From Gemmatimonadota bacterium (GTDB taxonomy: Bacteria > Gemmatimonadota > Gemmatimonadetes > Gemmatimonadales > GWC2-71-9): a DNA stretch of 64,000 nt. Where the stretch lies: NCBI GenBank assembly GCA_016713435.1, contig JADJPD010000006.1:518791-582790 (forward strand). Reading direction: 5' to 3'. The notes beneath the pieces were generated by a model, which worked only from the letters and a program-made list of their open reading frames with translations, did not search any database and had not been told where the DNA came from. The position numbers and the translations under genes are program-made. Shown here piece by piece: positions 35,455 to 45,138 of this stretch (positions are counted from its first letter, which is position 1; each line of letters starts with the position of its first letter).

Positions 35455-37641
35455 ATGACCTCCGTCCGGCCGCCTCACTCCACTCCCGCCAGCGGGGGCG
35501 CCGCCCCCACACCCAGTCCCGACGCCGATGCCACGCTCCGCGTGGCCATCATCGGCAACCCCAACACCGGCAAGACCACGCTCTTCAACGCGCTGACGGG
35601 CCTCCGCCAGCGGGTGGGAAACTTCGCCGGGGTCACGGTGGAGCGGGTGGAGGGCGGCTACCGGAGCCTCGACGGGCGCAAGGTGGCGGTGCTCGACCTC
35701 CCCGGCAGCTACTCGCTCAGCGCCGGCTCGCCTGACGAACGGGTGGCGCTCGAGGTGCTGCTGAACCGCGACCGGCAGCACTGGCGCCCCGACGTGGTGG
35801 TGGTGGTGGCCGACGCCGTGCACCTGGAGCGGAACCTCTTCCTCGCCAGCCAGGTCTGTGAGCTCGGCCTCCCCGTGGTGGTGGCGCTCAACCAGTACGA
35901 CCGCGCCGAGGCCGAGGGGTACCGGATCGACGTGCCGGAACTCATCCATGAACTGGGCACCTTCGTGGTGCCCACCGTGGCCAACCGCGGCGAGGGACTC
36001 GACCCGCTGAAGCGCGCCGTGGAGCTGGCGGTCGGGGCCCCGGTGCCCGGGCGGAAGTTCGTGCTGCCGGCGCCCATGGAGGCGGCGCTCGCGCCGCTGG
36101 TGGCCTGCCTGGTGGCCGGCGGCCTCGCGCCCTCGGCGGCGGGCATGGAGGCGCTCCGGCTGCTCAGCGTGGAGCAGGCCGAGGCGCACCTCGCGGACGT
36201 GCCGGGGCTCCGCGACGAGCTCGCGGCCACGCGGCTCCGCCTCACGGCGGCCGGGTACCAGCCGGGCCGGGTGGAGTCGGACGTGCGCTACGGGTGGATT
36301 GCCCAGGTGATGGGACGGACGGTGACGCGGACGCAGTCGGTGGGGCGGGACCAGAGCCACCGCATCGATCGCATCGTGCTCCACCGCGTGCTCGGGCCCG
36401 TCCTCTTCCTGCTCCTCATGGCGCTGATGTTCCAGGCGGTCTTCAGCTGGGCGGAACCGCTGATCGGCGGGATCGAGGCCGGCATCGGGGCGGCCGGCGA
36501 GTGGGCCGGGGGGATGCTCCCGGAGGGGGACCTGCGGAGCCTGGTGGTGGACGGGGTCTTTGCCGGGGTCGGGTCCGTGCTGGTCTTCCTGCCCCAGATC
36601 GCCATCCTGTTCCTGTTCATCGGGGTGCTGGAGCAGTCGGGCTACATGGCGCGCGCCGCGTTCATCATGGATCGCGTCATGCGGAAGGTCGGGCTGCACG
36701 GCAAGAGCTTCATCCCGATGCTCTCGGGCTACGCCTGCGCGGTGCCCGGCATCATGGCCACGCGCACCATCGAGTCGCCCAAGGATCGGCTCGTCACCAT
36801 TCTCGTCGCCCCGCTCATGAGCTGCTCGGCGCGGCTGCCAGTGTACGCGCTCCTGATCGGCGCCTTCGTGCCGGCGGTCACGGTGGGGTGGGGTGTCGGC
36901 CTGCAGGGCCTGACGATGCTGGCGATGTACCTCACCGGCACCCTCGCGGCGCTGCTCGCGGCGCTGGCCTTCAAGAAGACGCTGCTCAAGGGCCCGGTGC
37001 GGCCCATGATCCTCGAGCTGCCGGCCTACCGGTGGCCGAGCCTCAAGTCGCTCGGCGTGTCGGTGGCGCAGCGCTGCCGGCTGTTCCTGCAGCGCGCGGG
37101 CACGGTGATCCTGGCGCTCTCGGTGGTGCTGTGGGCGCTGGCCACGTACCCACGCGTGACGGTGGACCCGACGCTCCCCGAGGCGGTGCAGCAGGAGCTC
37201 CGGCTCGAGGGCTCGGCCCTCGGGCACATCGGGCGGGGGATCGAGCCGCTGGTGCGGCCGCTCGGCTATGACTGGAAGATCGGCGTCTCGATTGCCGCCA
37301 GCTTCGCGGCGCGCGAGGTGTTCGTCTCCACCATGGGGACCATCTACGGCGTCGGCAGCGGGGACGAGGACGTGGCGGCGCTCGGTGAGCGGCTCCGCAG
37401 CGAGCGGAACCCGGTCACCGGCGCGCTGGTCTACACCCCGCTCCTGGCGGTGAGCCTGATGGTCTTCTACGTCTTTGCCCTGATGTGCATCAGCACCGTG
37501 GCGGTGACGGTGCGTGAGGCGGGCGGGGGCCGGGAGGGATGGAAGTGGGCGGGGATCCAGTTCGCCTACATGCTGGTGCTGGCGTACCTTGGAGCGTGGG
37601 TGGTGCAGGTGGGCGGGCGGGCGCTCGGCTACGGGGGGTGA
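35455..37641 (+). CDS. feoB: FeoB, ferrous iron transporter GTPase
   Basis: 728 residues, full length. The G domain has GNPNTGKTTLFNALTG (G1), VGNFAGVTVERVEG (G2), DLPGSYSL (G3) and NQYD (G4). The linker and membrane domain include the two Gate motifs (FMARAAFIMDR-type GYMARAAF with SGYACAVPGIMATRT). It takes up Fe(II) across the inner membrane. The N-terminus carries about 25 extra proline-rich residues. The small Cys-rich gene follows after 2 bases. Confidence 0.95.
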   Translation: MTSVRPPHSTPASGGAAPTPSPDADATLRVAIIGNPNTGKTTLFNALTGLRQRVGNFAGVTVERVEGGYRSLDGRKVAVLDLPGSYSLSAGSPDERVALEVLLNRDRQHWRPDVVVVVADAVHLERNLFLASQVCELGLPVVVALNQYDRAEAEGYRIDVPELIHELGTFVVPTVANRGEGLDPLKRAVELAVGAPVPGRKFVLPAPMEAALAPLVACLVAGGLAPSAAGMEALRLLSVEQAEAHLADVPGLRDELAATRLRLTAAGYQPGRVESDVRYGWIAQVMGRTVTRTQSVGRDQSHRIDRIVLHRVLGPVLFLLLMALMFQAVFSWAEPLIGGIEAGIGAAGEWAGGMLPEGDLRSLVVDGVFAGVGSVLVFLPQIAILFLFIGVLEQSGYMARAAFIMDRVMRKVGLHGKSFIPMLSGYACAVPGIMATRTIESPKDRLVTILVAPLMSCSARLPVYALLIGAFVPAVTVGWGVGLQGLTMLAMYLTGTLAALLAALAFKKTLLKGPVRPMILELPAYRWPSLKSLGVSVAQRCRLFLQRAGTVILALSVVLWALATYPRVTVDPTLPEAVQQELRLEGSALGHIGRGIEPLVRPLGYDWKIGVSIAASFAAREVFVSTMGTIYGVGSGDEDVAALGERLRSERNPVTGALVYTPLLAVSLMVFYVFALMCISTVAVTVREAGGGREGWKWAGIQFAYMLVLAYLGAWVVQVGGRALGYGG

Positions 37642-37643
37642 GG

Positions 37644-37808
37644 ATGGCAACCGATCAGCTGGTGGTGCTCCTGGTGGTGGCCGTGGCGGCGGGGTTCCTC
37701 GCGCGGCGCGTGGTGCGCTCGGTGCGCGCCGCGCGGGACACCGCGGCCGGCTGCGCCAGCGACTGCGGCTGTTCCGCCGCGGGGACGACGAAGGCCCGGC
37801 GCGCCTAG
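37644..37808 (+). CDS. FeoB-associated Cys-rich membrane protein
   Basis: 54 residues: one membrane helix (LVVLLVVAVAAGFLARRVV) and a cytoplasmic tail with C-ASD-C-G-C. Such short proteins replace FeoC behind FeoB in many bacteria and may bind iron or a cluster. Ends just before a bidirectional terminator. Confidence 0.8.
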   Translation: MATDQLVVLLVVAVAAGFLARRVVRSVRAARDTAAGCASDCGCSAAGTTKARRA

Positions 37809-37827
37809 GCCCTCGGCCCCACACACA

Positions 37828-37862
37828 CGAAGGCTCCCCGGCCGCCGGCCGGGGAGCCTTCG
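37828..37862. terminator. Bidirectional hairpin terminator
   Basis: A perfect 16-base stem (37828-37843 with 37847-37862) with a 3-base loop, between the convergent feo operon and the DUF3224 gene. The sides read CGAAGG and CCTTCG. Confidence 0.8.
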
Positions 37863-37874
37863 TCGTTCCGGGGC

Positions 37875-38273
37875 TCAGGCGCCGGTGAGCGCGTAGTCGA
37901 AGGTGTAGGCGTGCTGGCCGCCGCCCACCTCGATGGACATGCTGCCGGTGAGCCCGGTGAGCTCGTCGGTGCCAGAATCGGCGACGACCGTGATGGTGAG
38001 GCTCGGCGTGCCGCGCACCATGAGGCCGGTGTGCTGGAGGATGAAGCTGCCGCGCCGGCCCGCGAGGGTGCCGGTGACGCGCTCGATGGCCACATAGCCC
38101 GCGGAGCCCCTGGTGGCGGTCATGCCGGTGAGCATCTGCCCCTTGCTGGTCCCGTCGAGGTCGCCGTGGAAGGCCTTGTCGATGGTCATGCGGCCGAGCG
38201 TGGCGCCGTCGGCGAAGCCATCGGCGGGCTGCGGGGTGAGGGTGACGTCGAAGCTGCCGGTGGCGCGCGGCAT
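37875..38273 (-). CDS. DUF3224 family protein
   Basis: 132 residues forming a lipocalin-like beta-barrel: SFDVTLTPQP, LGRMTIDKAFHGDLDGTSKGQML, GSFILQHTGLMVRG, LTGSMSIEVGGGQHAYTFDY. This matches DUF3224, whose role is unknown. Start ATG shares a base with the stop of the gene upstream (TGATG), so the two are coupled. Confidence 0.8.
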   Translation of the reverse strand: MPRATGSFDVTLTPQPADGFADGATLGRMTIDKAFHGDLDGTSKGQMLTGMTATRGSAGYVAIERVTGTLAGRRGSFILQHTGLMVRGTPSLTITVVADSGTDELTGLTGSMSIEVGGGQHAYTFDYALTGA

Positions 38274-38851
38274 CACTGCTCCTTGTAGACGATGTCGATG
38301 GCGAGCCCGGCGGCGATCAGGAGGGCCGAGGTCTCGGGCGGGAGCTCCGCCTTTTCGTCGAGGGCGATGACGTAGTTGTCCGCCGACGTGAACAGCTCCC
38401 GGCCGATCCCGCCCCACTTCCGCGTCACCTGGCCCAGCGCGGTCCCATCCAGCGTGGTGAAGCGGAAGTTCCAGCCCTTCCAGTCGCCCTTGACCTCGGC
38501 CACCTGGCGGCCGGCGGTGTCGTGGACGAAGAAGTGCCCGCCGATGCTGAGCAGCTTGCTCTTGAAGCTGCCGAGTCCCTGCCCCCGGGCGTTCTGGACG
38601 GTGACGGTGGAGCGGAGGAGGCCGGTGCGCGTGATGCTCATGACGAGGCGGCCGTCCTTGCCCTTCACATCCACGGTGGTCGGCAGCAGGCGCTTGCTGA
38701 CGAGCAGGCGCATGACCTTGATGAGGCCGCTGACGTTCTCGGCCGCCGTGCCGAGCGTCTCGCCCGTGGCCGCGTCGTGGATGTCGTAGGTATCGGTCAG
38801 CTTCAGGACGGCGACGCGTTCCTTGACGAGATAGACCTTGCGGTCGAGCAC
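38273..38851 (-). CDS. LURP-one/scramblase-like (DUF567) protein
   Basis: 192 residues. A twelve-strand barrel around a helix is predicted from YDIHDAATGETLGTAAEN, FFVHDTAGRQVAEVKGDWKGWNFRF and AIDIVYKE; this is the LURP-one-related/Tubby-like fold. Its bacterial role is unknown, perhaps membrane association. GTG 38851 is preceded by GGAGG. Confidence 0.72.
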   Translation of the reverse strand: MLDRKVYLVKERVAVLKLTDTYDIHDAATGETLGTAAENVSGLIKVMRLLVSKRLLPTTVDVKGKDGRLVMSITRTGLLRSTVTVQNARGQGLGSFKSKLLSIGGHFFVHDTAGRQVAEVKGDWKGWNFRFTTLDGTALGQVTRKWGGIGRELFTSADNYVIALDEKAELPPETSALLIAAGLAIDIVYKEQ

Positions 38852-38976
38852 ACCAGCCTCCGGCGAGTGGGGGGACGCGCGCGGCCGCGCGCGAGGACGG
38901 GAAGGTAGCCCGTTCGCGCGCGGGGACAACCAGCGCGGGTGACGCCTGTGCGGCGGGCACCTCCCGCCGCGGGTGG

Positions 38977-40823
38977 TCAGCGCAGGACCGGCAGCACCAG
39001 GTGGGACGGATGGCGCGCCGTGTGCCACACCCGGTGGATCTGGGCCCGGTAGTCGCCCGCCCGTGCCTTGAAGATGCTCGGCACGAAGGTCTGCGGGTTC
39101 CGGTCGTAGAGGGGGAACCAGGTGGACTGGACCTGCACCATCAGGCGATGGCCCTTCTTGAAGCGGTAGTGCTGCTGCTGCAGGCGCACGGTGAAGGGCG
39201 TTACGGTGTTGGCCGGAACCGGCGCCGCCGTGGTGAAGCTGCGCCAGTAGCGGCCGCGCAGGATGTCGGCGTTCACCATGAGCTGGTAGCCGCCCCACCC
39301 GGGCATGCTGGGCATGGTGTCGGGGTAGACGTCGATGAGCTTCACCACCCAGTCGGCGTCGGTGCCGGTGGTGGAGGCGTACAGCTGGGCGGAGACGTCG
39401 CCGGCAATGACCAGGTCCTCGGTGAGCGGGTCCGAGGTGAAGGTCAGCACGTCGGGACGGCCGTCCACGAAACGCTGGTCCTGCTGGAGCCAGGTCCGCC
39501 AGCGGCTGCCGTCATCGGGGCGCGGGACGTACGGGACCGGGTGGGCCGGGTCGCTCAGGTAGGCGTCGAAGGCCGGGGTGCGGCCCGGCAGGCGCGCCGG
39601 GGGCACCACGCCCGTCGGGGCGGTGGGCGGCGTGAACGCCAGTCGGCCGTCCTCCCGCAGGTAGAGCCGGGTGGCCACGGCCGCCTTCGGCGGCCACTCG
39701 CTGAAGGTGCGCCAGGCATTCCCGCCGGTCTCGAACGCCCACGCCTCGGGAAAACGGCCGTCGCCGGTGCCGTGCAGGTGGTGGGCGAACCAGGGTCGCT
39801 GGACGTTGGCCCGGAACCAGGTGCCCGTGGCGCTGCCGAGCGGGAGCGGGCCGATCGAGTCGCCGGGGGTGGCCATCCAGCCGCCGTGCCACCACGGGCC
39901 CAGCACGAGGTGGTGCCAGCCCGCCGAGTCCTTCGGTTCCAGCGTGCGGTAGAGGGCCTGCGGCCCGTACATGTCCTCCTGGTCCCAGAAGCCGCCGACC
40001 ATGAGGGTGGGCACCGTGGGGCGGGTGAGGACGGTGGTGAGGGCGCGCTCCTGCCAGTAGCGGTCGTAGCTCGGGTGGGTCACGAGGGCCTGCCACGAGG
40101 GAAGGCCGGTCACGCCCATGCCGCGCGCCATCGAGTCGAGCGTCGGGAAGCTCAGGTAGTAGGCGTAGTCGTCCTCCATCGGGGAGGCACCGAAGGTGAA
40201 GCCCTTCGGGTCGGTCTCCATGATGCGCGGGAAGACCACGCCCTGCGTCTGCCGGAAGGCGCCCTGGTGGAAGAAGTCGTCCCCCATCCAGGTGTCGCTC
40301 ATCGGGGCCTGCGGGGAGATGGCCTTGAGCGCGGGGTGGGGGTCCACGCCGGCGAGCGCGGTGAGCCAGCCCGGGTAGGAGATGCCCAGCGCTCCCACGC
40401 GGCCGTTGTTCCCCGGCAGGTGCTTCACCAGCCAGTCGATGGTGTCCCAGGTGTCGGTGGACTCGTTGATGCCCTCGGGGCTTCGCGGGTCGGCCTGGGC
40501 GCGGACCGTCACGTACTCGCCCCCCGAGCCGAAGCGGCCGCGGATGTCCTCGGCCACGAAGAGGTAGCCGTCCTCCGCCAGCTCCCGGTAGCCGTACGGC
40601 ACCACGGTGTCGGGAAAGACGCCGCCGGCATTGTACGGCGTGCGGACCAGGAGGATGGGGAGCGGGCGCACCTCGCCGAGCGGCAGCAGGGCCACGGCGT
40701 GGAGGGTGACCCCGTCCCGGACCGGAATCGTGAGCTCCCGGCGCTCGTAGCGGCGGGGCGCCTGGGCCGCGAGGGCGGGCGCCAGCAGGAGCAGCAGGAG
40801 GCGAACGACGGCAACCGGCGCAT
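38977..40823 (-). CDS. Secreted CocE/NonD-family hydrolase (frameshift in the signal peptide)
   Basis: About 615 residues. An X-Pro dipeptidyl-peptidase-like alpha/beta hydrolase with VGALGISYPGWLTALAG (nucleophile Ser in GISYPG), the later catalytic Asp region (VGGFWDQEDMYG), and His in WHHLVLGPWWHGGW, followed by a jelly-roll C-terminal domain (LTEDLVIAGDVSAQLYAST). It would cleave an ester or peptide bond outside the cytoplasm. No start codon precedes the open frame. ATG 40823 in another frame gives MRRLPSF and joins the leucine-rich signal peptide if one base is restored near 40803. Confidence 0.82.
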
Positions 40824-40874
40824 GGAGCCTCGGGGCAGGGGAGCGGGCAAGATGGAGCCGACGGGAGCGGTCCG

Positions 40875-41639
40875 CTAGACGGGCGTGCCGACCAGCCGCC
40901 CGATCAGCGCGGTGGCGCCCATGGCCAGCGCGCCCCAGAAGGCCACCCGCACCGCCCCCCGCCCCAGCGGGGCCCCGCCGAGCTGCGCGGCCAGGGCGCC
41001 GAGGACCAGCAGCAGCGCCAGCGTACCGGCCACCACCGCGCGGCTCAGCGCGGGGCCGGCGACCGCCAGGACGAGCACGAGCGGCAGCGCCGCCCCGACG
41101 GCGAAGGCGGCCGCCGACGCGAGCGCCGCCTGGATGGGCCGCGCCATGGTGACCGCCGACATGCCGAGCTCGTCGCGCGCGTGCGCGCTGAGGGCATCGC
41201 GCGCCGTGAGCTGGTCGGCCACCTGCGTGGCGAGGCCGCGGGTGAGGCCGCGCTGGACGTAGAGGCCGATCAGCTCCTCGCGCTCGGCCACCGGGTTGGC
41301 CGCGAGCTCGGCCTTTTCGCGCGCCAGGTCGGCCTGCTCGGTGTCGGCCTGCGAGCTCACCGAGACGTACTCCCCGGCCGCCATGCTCAGGGCGCCGGCC
41401 ACGAGGCCGGCCGTGGCGGCCAGCAGGATGGCCGGCTGGCCGGGATTGGCGGCGGCCACGCCGACCACGAGGCTGCTGGTGGAGATGAGCCCGTCGTTGG
41501 CGCCGAGCACGGCGGCGCGGAGCCACCCGATGTGGGCGGTGCGGTGGAGTTCGGCGTGCGGCATGGGCGGGGGCCGGTGGAGGACGCCCAAACTTCTCGG
41601 GGTGGGGGTAGCGGCACAAGCAGGGCGCTCGGCCTTCAT
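40875..41639 (-). CDS. VIT family (VIT1/CCC1) transporter
   Basis: 254 residues. Helix one carries LRAAVLGANDGLISTSSLVVG; helix two carries AGALSMAAGEYVSVSSQADTE, the metal-translocating Met/Glu stretch; a helical cytoplasmic domain with many Glu follows, and then three more helices. VIT/CCC1 proteins move Fe(II) or Mn(II), usually for detoxification. ATG 41639 has a GGAGGG site, while ATG 41564 (MPHAELHRTAHIGW) is where most relatives begin. It is divergent from the ferredoxin operon. Confidence 0.85.
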   Translation of the reverse strand: MKAERPACAATPTPRSLGVLHRPPPMPHAELHRTAHIGWLRAAVLGANDGLISTSSLVVGVAAANPGQPAILLAATAGLVAGALSMAAGEYVSVSSQADTEQADLAREKAELAANPVAEREELIGLYVQRGLTRGLATQVADQLTARDALSAHARDELGMSAVTMARPIQAALASAAAFAVGAALPLVLVLAVAGPALSRAVVAGTLALLLVLGALAAQLGGAPLGRGAVRVAFWGALAMGATALIGRLVGTPV

Positions 41640-41663
41640 GACAATCGTTCCCTCCGCCGTTCA

Positions 41664-41695
41664 TTCACGGCCGGTTCACCGCTCCCGCCTAGGTT
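41664..41695 (+). promoter_or_regulatory. Pho-box-like direct repeat with -10 box (site 1)
   Basis: TTCA (41664) and TTCA (41675) are 11 bases apart within ATTCACGGCCGGTTCACC. TAGGTT (41690-41695) stands 11 bases further. PhoB/PhoP-type regulators bind such 11-base direct repeats in place of a -35 box. Confidence 0.55.
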
Positions 41696-41718
41696 GGCCC
41701 CATCACCTGGGAGGTTGC

Positions 41719-42006
41719 ATGCTGGCCCTGTCACGTCGTCATCCCCTCACGAGTCCCACCGGCCCGCCGCTCCCGAGCGACGCGGACCGGGTGCGGTTGC
41801 TGGCCCGCGGCCTGGTGGTGGCGGAGCCCGGGCGGTGCGTGCAGTGCGGCACGTGCTCGCACAGCTGCCCCAGCGGCATCGACGTGCGGGCCGTGGCGCG
41901 GGAGGGCGCGGCAGTGACCGACCGGCGGTGCCTTCTGTGTGGCAGTTGCGTCTCGCGCTGTCCCCGCGGCGTGCTGTCGTTCGTGCTCGTGGAGGGTGCC
42001 GCATGA
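41719..42006 (+). CDS. Ferredoxin-like protein with two 4Fe-4S motifs
   Basis: 95 residues. Two clusters: CVQCGTCSHSCPSG and CLLCGSCVSRCPRG, both C-x2-C-x2-C-x3-C. It passes electrons in the cytoplasm or at the membrane face. GGGAGG precedes ATG 41719. Stop overlaps the oxidoreductase start. First gene of a four-gene electron-transfer operon. Confidence 0.87.
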   Translation: MLALSRRHPLTSPTGPPLPSDADRVRLLARGLVVAEPGRCVQCGTCSHSCPSGIDVRAVAREGAAVTDRRCLLCGSCVSRCPRGVLSFVLVEGAA

Positions 42007-43329
42007 GCCGCCGCCATGTCATCGTGGGTTCGGGCATCGCGGCGCTCTCGGCCGCCGAGGCGATCCGCCAGGCGGAGCCTCGGGCCACCATCACGGTGGT
42101 GGGCATGGAGCCGGCCGGGTTCTACTCGCGCCCGGGCCTGGCCTACTACCTGACGGAGGAGCTGCCGGCCCAGCAGCTGGCCCTCCGGACCGAGCGGGAG
42201 CTGGCGGCCCTCAGGCTGGAGCGCATCGTGGGGCGCGCCACGTCGCTCGTCCCGGCGCGGCATCTCCTCTACCTGGAGGACGGGCGGGCGCTCCGCTACG
42301 ACCGGCTGCTCCTGGCCACCGGGGCAGCATCGATCCCGCCCGATTTTCCCGGGGCCGGACTCGAGGGCGTCATGCACCTCGATGGGCTGGCGGACGCCGA
42401 GGGGCTGGTGCGGCGGATGGGGTCGGCCCGCGCCGCGGTGGTGGTGGGCGGCGGCAGCACGGCGCTGGAGCTGGTGGAGGGCTTCGCGGCCCGCGGGCTC
42501 GAGACCCACTACCTGCTGCGCGGTGAGCGCTACTGGGCCAAGGTCCTCGACCGGGTGGAATCGGCGATCGTCGAGGCCCGGCTCCTCGCCGGCGGGGTGC
42601 ACCTGCACCGGCACACCGGCATTCGTGAGGTGCTCGGCCAGGACGGCCGGGTGGCGGGGGTCAGCACCACGACGGGCCACCACCTCCCGGCGGAGATCGT
42701 GGCGGTGGCCGTCGGCGTGCGGCCGCGGCTGGCCGCTGGCGCAAGGGGCGGGGCTCACGCTCGATCGCGGCATCGTCACCTCCGAGTGCCTCGAGACCTC
42801 CGCGGCGGACGTCTACGCCGCGGGTGACGTGGCGCAGGTGTACGATCCCGTCACCCGCACCGCGCAGCTCGACACCCTCTGGGCCAGCGCCCAGGCGCAG
42901 GGCCGGATCGCGGGACTCAACATGGCCGGCCTCCGCCTGGCCTACCGTACCCGGCCCGCGCTCAACGTCACCCGCCTCGGCGGCATCACCACCACCATCG
43001 TCGGCACGGTGGGGGCCAGCGACGATCCCGACCTCCTCACCCTCACCCGCGGCCAGAGCGAACGCTGGCTCACCGATCCGCAGGCGTGGAGTGTCGGCGG
43101 CGCGCGCCGCGGCCACCGGCTCCGCGTGGTGGTGAGCGGCCGCGCCATCGTGGGTGCCGTCATCATGGGCGACCAGGCCCTTTCCACCCCGCTGGCACAC
43201 CTCATCGGGGAGCAGGTGGACATCTCGGCCCTCCGGCCGGCGCTCGACGCGGAGCCCGAGGCCGCGCTCGATCTCCTCCTCGACTTCTGCCACGCGCATG
43301 TCCGCGACCGCACCGCGTCGCACGGCTGA
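42003..43329 (+). CDS. FAD/NAD(P)-dependent pyridine nucleotide-disulphide-type oxidoreductase (one frameshift)
   Basis: About 441 residues. FAD motif HVIVGSGIAALSAAEAI, NAD motif AAVVVGGGSTALELVEGF, and the second FAD-binding segment TSAADVYAAGDVAQVYD, as in NADH:rubredoxin/nitrite reductase-type flavoproteins. The frame gains one base near 42728-42740 (GCTGGCGCAAGGGG), then reads LAQGAGLTLDRGIV. It would link NAD(P)H to the ferredoxin next door or to the membrane partner. Confidence 0.82.
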
Positions 43330-44004
43330 GCTCTTCGCGGCCGTCTTCACCGCGGCCGGCGCGATCCTCGCCTACCTCCTGGCGCGCCCCGGCGTCGCCC
43401 GCTGGGCCGGGGCGCCGGTGGGTCACCTCCTCGGCACGGTGGGACTCGGGCTCATGCTGTGGGCCGGGTTCGGCTACACCTGGCGGAAGCGGAGCACGGC
43501 GCCGGGGTCACCGCCATGCGCTCCGCGATGTATTCCCACGTGGCGGCAGGCCTGCTGGGGCCGCTGCTGGTGATCCTCCACTCCGGGTTCATCTTCCATG
43601 GCCTCGCGGGTATCCTCTCGCTGGCCATGGTGCTCGTGGTGGCGAGCGGCGTGGTGGGCCGCGCGCTCTTCGGCGCGGTACCGCGCGAGGTCACCGTGGC
43701 CGACCCGATCCGCCTCGCCATGCTCGACGCGGAGCTGGCCCGCCTCGAGGTGCAGCGCGCCGAGGCCGCGCGCGCGCCCGCCCCGGACCCCGCCACCGAG
43801 GCGCGGGTGCGACGCGCCATGGCGGACCTGCAGCACGAGCAGGAAGTGCTCCGCACCAGCTGGCGCGCGGCGGGTGGGGCGGTGGCGTGGCGGAAGGTGC
43901 TGAGCGGCTGGTGGTTCCTCCACGTGCCGGTGAGCATGGCCCTCTGGCTGCTGGCCCTGGCGCACGTGGGCGGGGCGCTCTGGTACGGGACCTTCTCGCG
44001 CTAG
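43298..44004 (+). CDS. Integral membrane protein, candidate b-type cytochrome (one frameshift)
   Basis: About 235 residues with roughly five membrane helices (FAAVFTAAGAILAYLLA, GHLLGTVGLGLMLWAGF, AAGLLGPLLVILHSGF, LAMVLVVASGVVGRALF, FLHVPVSMALWLLALAHVGG). Paired His residues in YSHVAAG/VILHSGFIFH and FLHVP/LALAHVG could hold haem b. One base is missing near 43490-43510. ATG 43298 overlaps the flavoprotein gene by 32 bases. It sits between the flavoprotein and the multihaem cytochrome, so it probably carries electrons across the membrane. Confidence 0.65.
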
Positions 44005-44010
44005 GCGCCG

Positions 44011-45075
44011 ATGCACGGACCCCTCTTCTCCCGGGTGACCCTCCTGGCCATGGCGGCGACCCTCGCCGGCCTGGCGCTCGCCGCCGGTCTCGGCGGGGGC
44101 GCCATGTTCTCGCCCGGTCAGCTCCACGCCGGTGACAGCGCCGTCACCACCCTCGGCGGCGTCACCTCGCACGCGGCGCTCGGGCACGACTGCGCTGCCT
44201 GCCATGCCGCCCCATGGGGCACCGAGCGCATGGCCGACCGCTGCCTCGCCTGCCACGAGGACACCCGGGCCGAGCTCGGTGACAGCACCGCCCTGCACGG
44301 CGCGCTCGACGATCCGCGGAACTGCCTGGCCTGCCACGACGAGCATCTCGGCGCCACCGCCCGGCTCACCCGCTTCACCGGCTTCACCGTCGCCCACGGG
44401 CAGCTCGGCTTCCCGCTCGACGCGCACCAGGCGACGGCCGGCGGGCGCCCCTTCGGCTGCGGCGACTGCCACGGGGGCGACAGCTTCCGCTGGGAGCCGG
44501 CGCGCTGCGAGAGCTGCCACCGCGAGTACCAGCCGGCCTTCGTGACCGCCCACGTCCGGGACTGGGGCACCGACTGCCGCAGCTGCCACGACGGCGCCGA
44601 CCGATTCTCGCGCGGCCGCTTCAGCCACGATACCACCGGCCTCCGCCTCGACGGGGCGCACGCGAAGACGGCCTGCGCCGATTGCCACACCGGCGTCACC
44701 ACGCTGCCGGGGTTCGCCCGCGCGCCGTCCGATTGTGCCGGATGCCATGCGCGCGACGACGAGCACCGGGGCGAGTTTGGCCGGGACTGCGGCGCCTGCC
44801 ACGACACGCGGAGCTGGGAGGGCGCGCGCATCCGGCACGATGTCTTCCCCATCAATCACGGCAGCCGCCGGCCCTCGCCGTGCAGCACCTGCCATGAGAA
44901 CCGGGCCGACTACAGGCAGTACACCTGCTACAACTGCCACGAGCACTCCCGGGACCGCGTGCTCCGCCAGCACCGCGGCGAGGTCCGGACCACCAACCTC
45001 GACGACTGCGTCCGGTGCCACGCGGGCGGGCGGGAGCATGGCGGGCACGAGGGGTGGGGCGGGGACGACGACTAG
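44011..45075 (+). CDS. Exported 12-haem c-type cytochrome
   Basis: 354 residues. An N-terminal membrane anchor/signal (LLAMAATLAGLALAAGLGGG) is followed by twelve CxxCH haem sites (CAACH, CLACH twice, CGDCH, CESCH, CRSCH, CADCH, CAGCH, CGACH, CSTCH, CYNCH, CVRCH). Extra His residues (for example TSHAALGHD, TVAHGQLGF, FSHDTTG) suit bis-His haems. The tail is His/Gly/Asp-rich. It is a periplasmic electron conduit or reductase; the terminal acceptor is unknown. It begins 6 bases after the membrane gene. Confidence 0.9.
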   Translation: MHGPLFSRVTLLAMAATLAGLALAAGLGGGAMFSPGQLHAGDSAVTTLGGVTSHAALGHDCAACHAAPWGTERMADRCLACHEDTRAELGDSTALHGALDDPRNCLACHDEHLGATARLTRFTGFTVAHGQLGFPLDAHQATAGGRPFGCGDCHGGDSFRWEPARCESCHREYQPAFVTAHVRDWGTDCRSCHDGADRFSRGRFSHDTTGLRLDGAHAKTACADCHTGVTTLPGFARAPSDCAGCHARDDEHRGEFGRDCGACHDTRSWEGARIRHDVFPINHGSRRPSPCSTCHENRADYRQYTCYNCHEHSRDRVLRQHRGEVRTTNLDDCVRCHAGGREHGGHEGWGGDDD

Positions 45076-45098
45076 TCCCCCCGGGATGACGCCTCGCT

Positions 45099-45131
45099 TT
45101 CATCTCGCCTTCATGCCGTCCCCGGTAAACT
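45099..45131 (+). promoter_or_regulatory. Pho-box-like direct repeat with -10 box (site 2)
   Basis: TTCA (45099) and TTCA (45110) are 11 bases apart; TAAACT (45126-45131) lies 12 bases on. The start would be near 45138, next to the GTG at 45139 (leaderless). Confidence 0.5.
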
Positions 45132-45138
45132 CTTTGGC

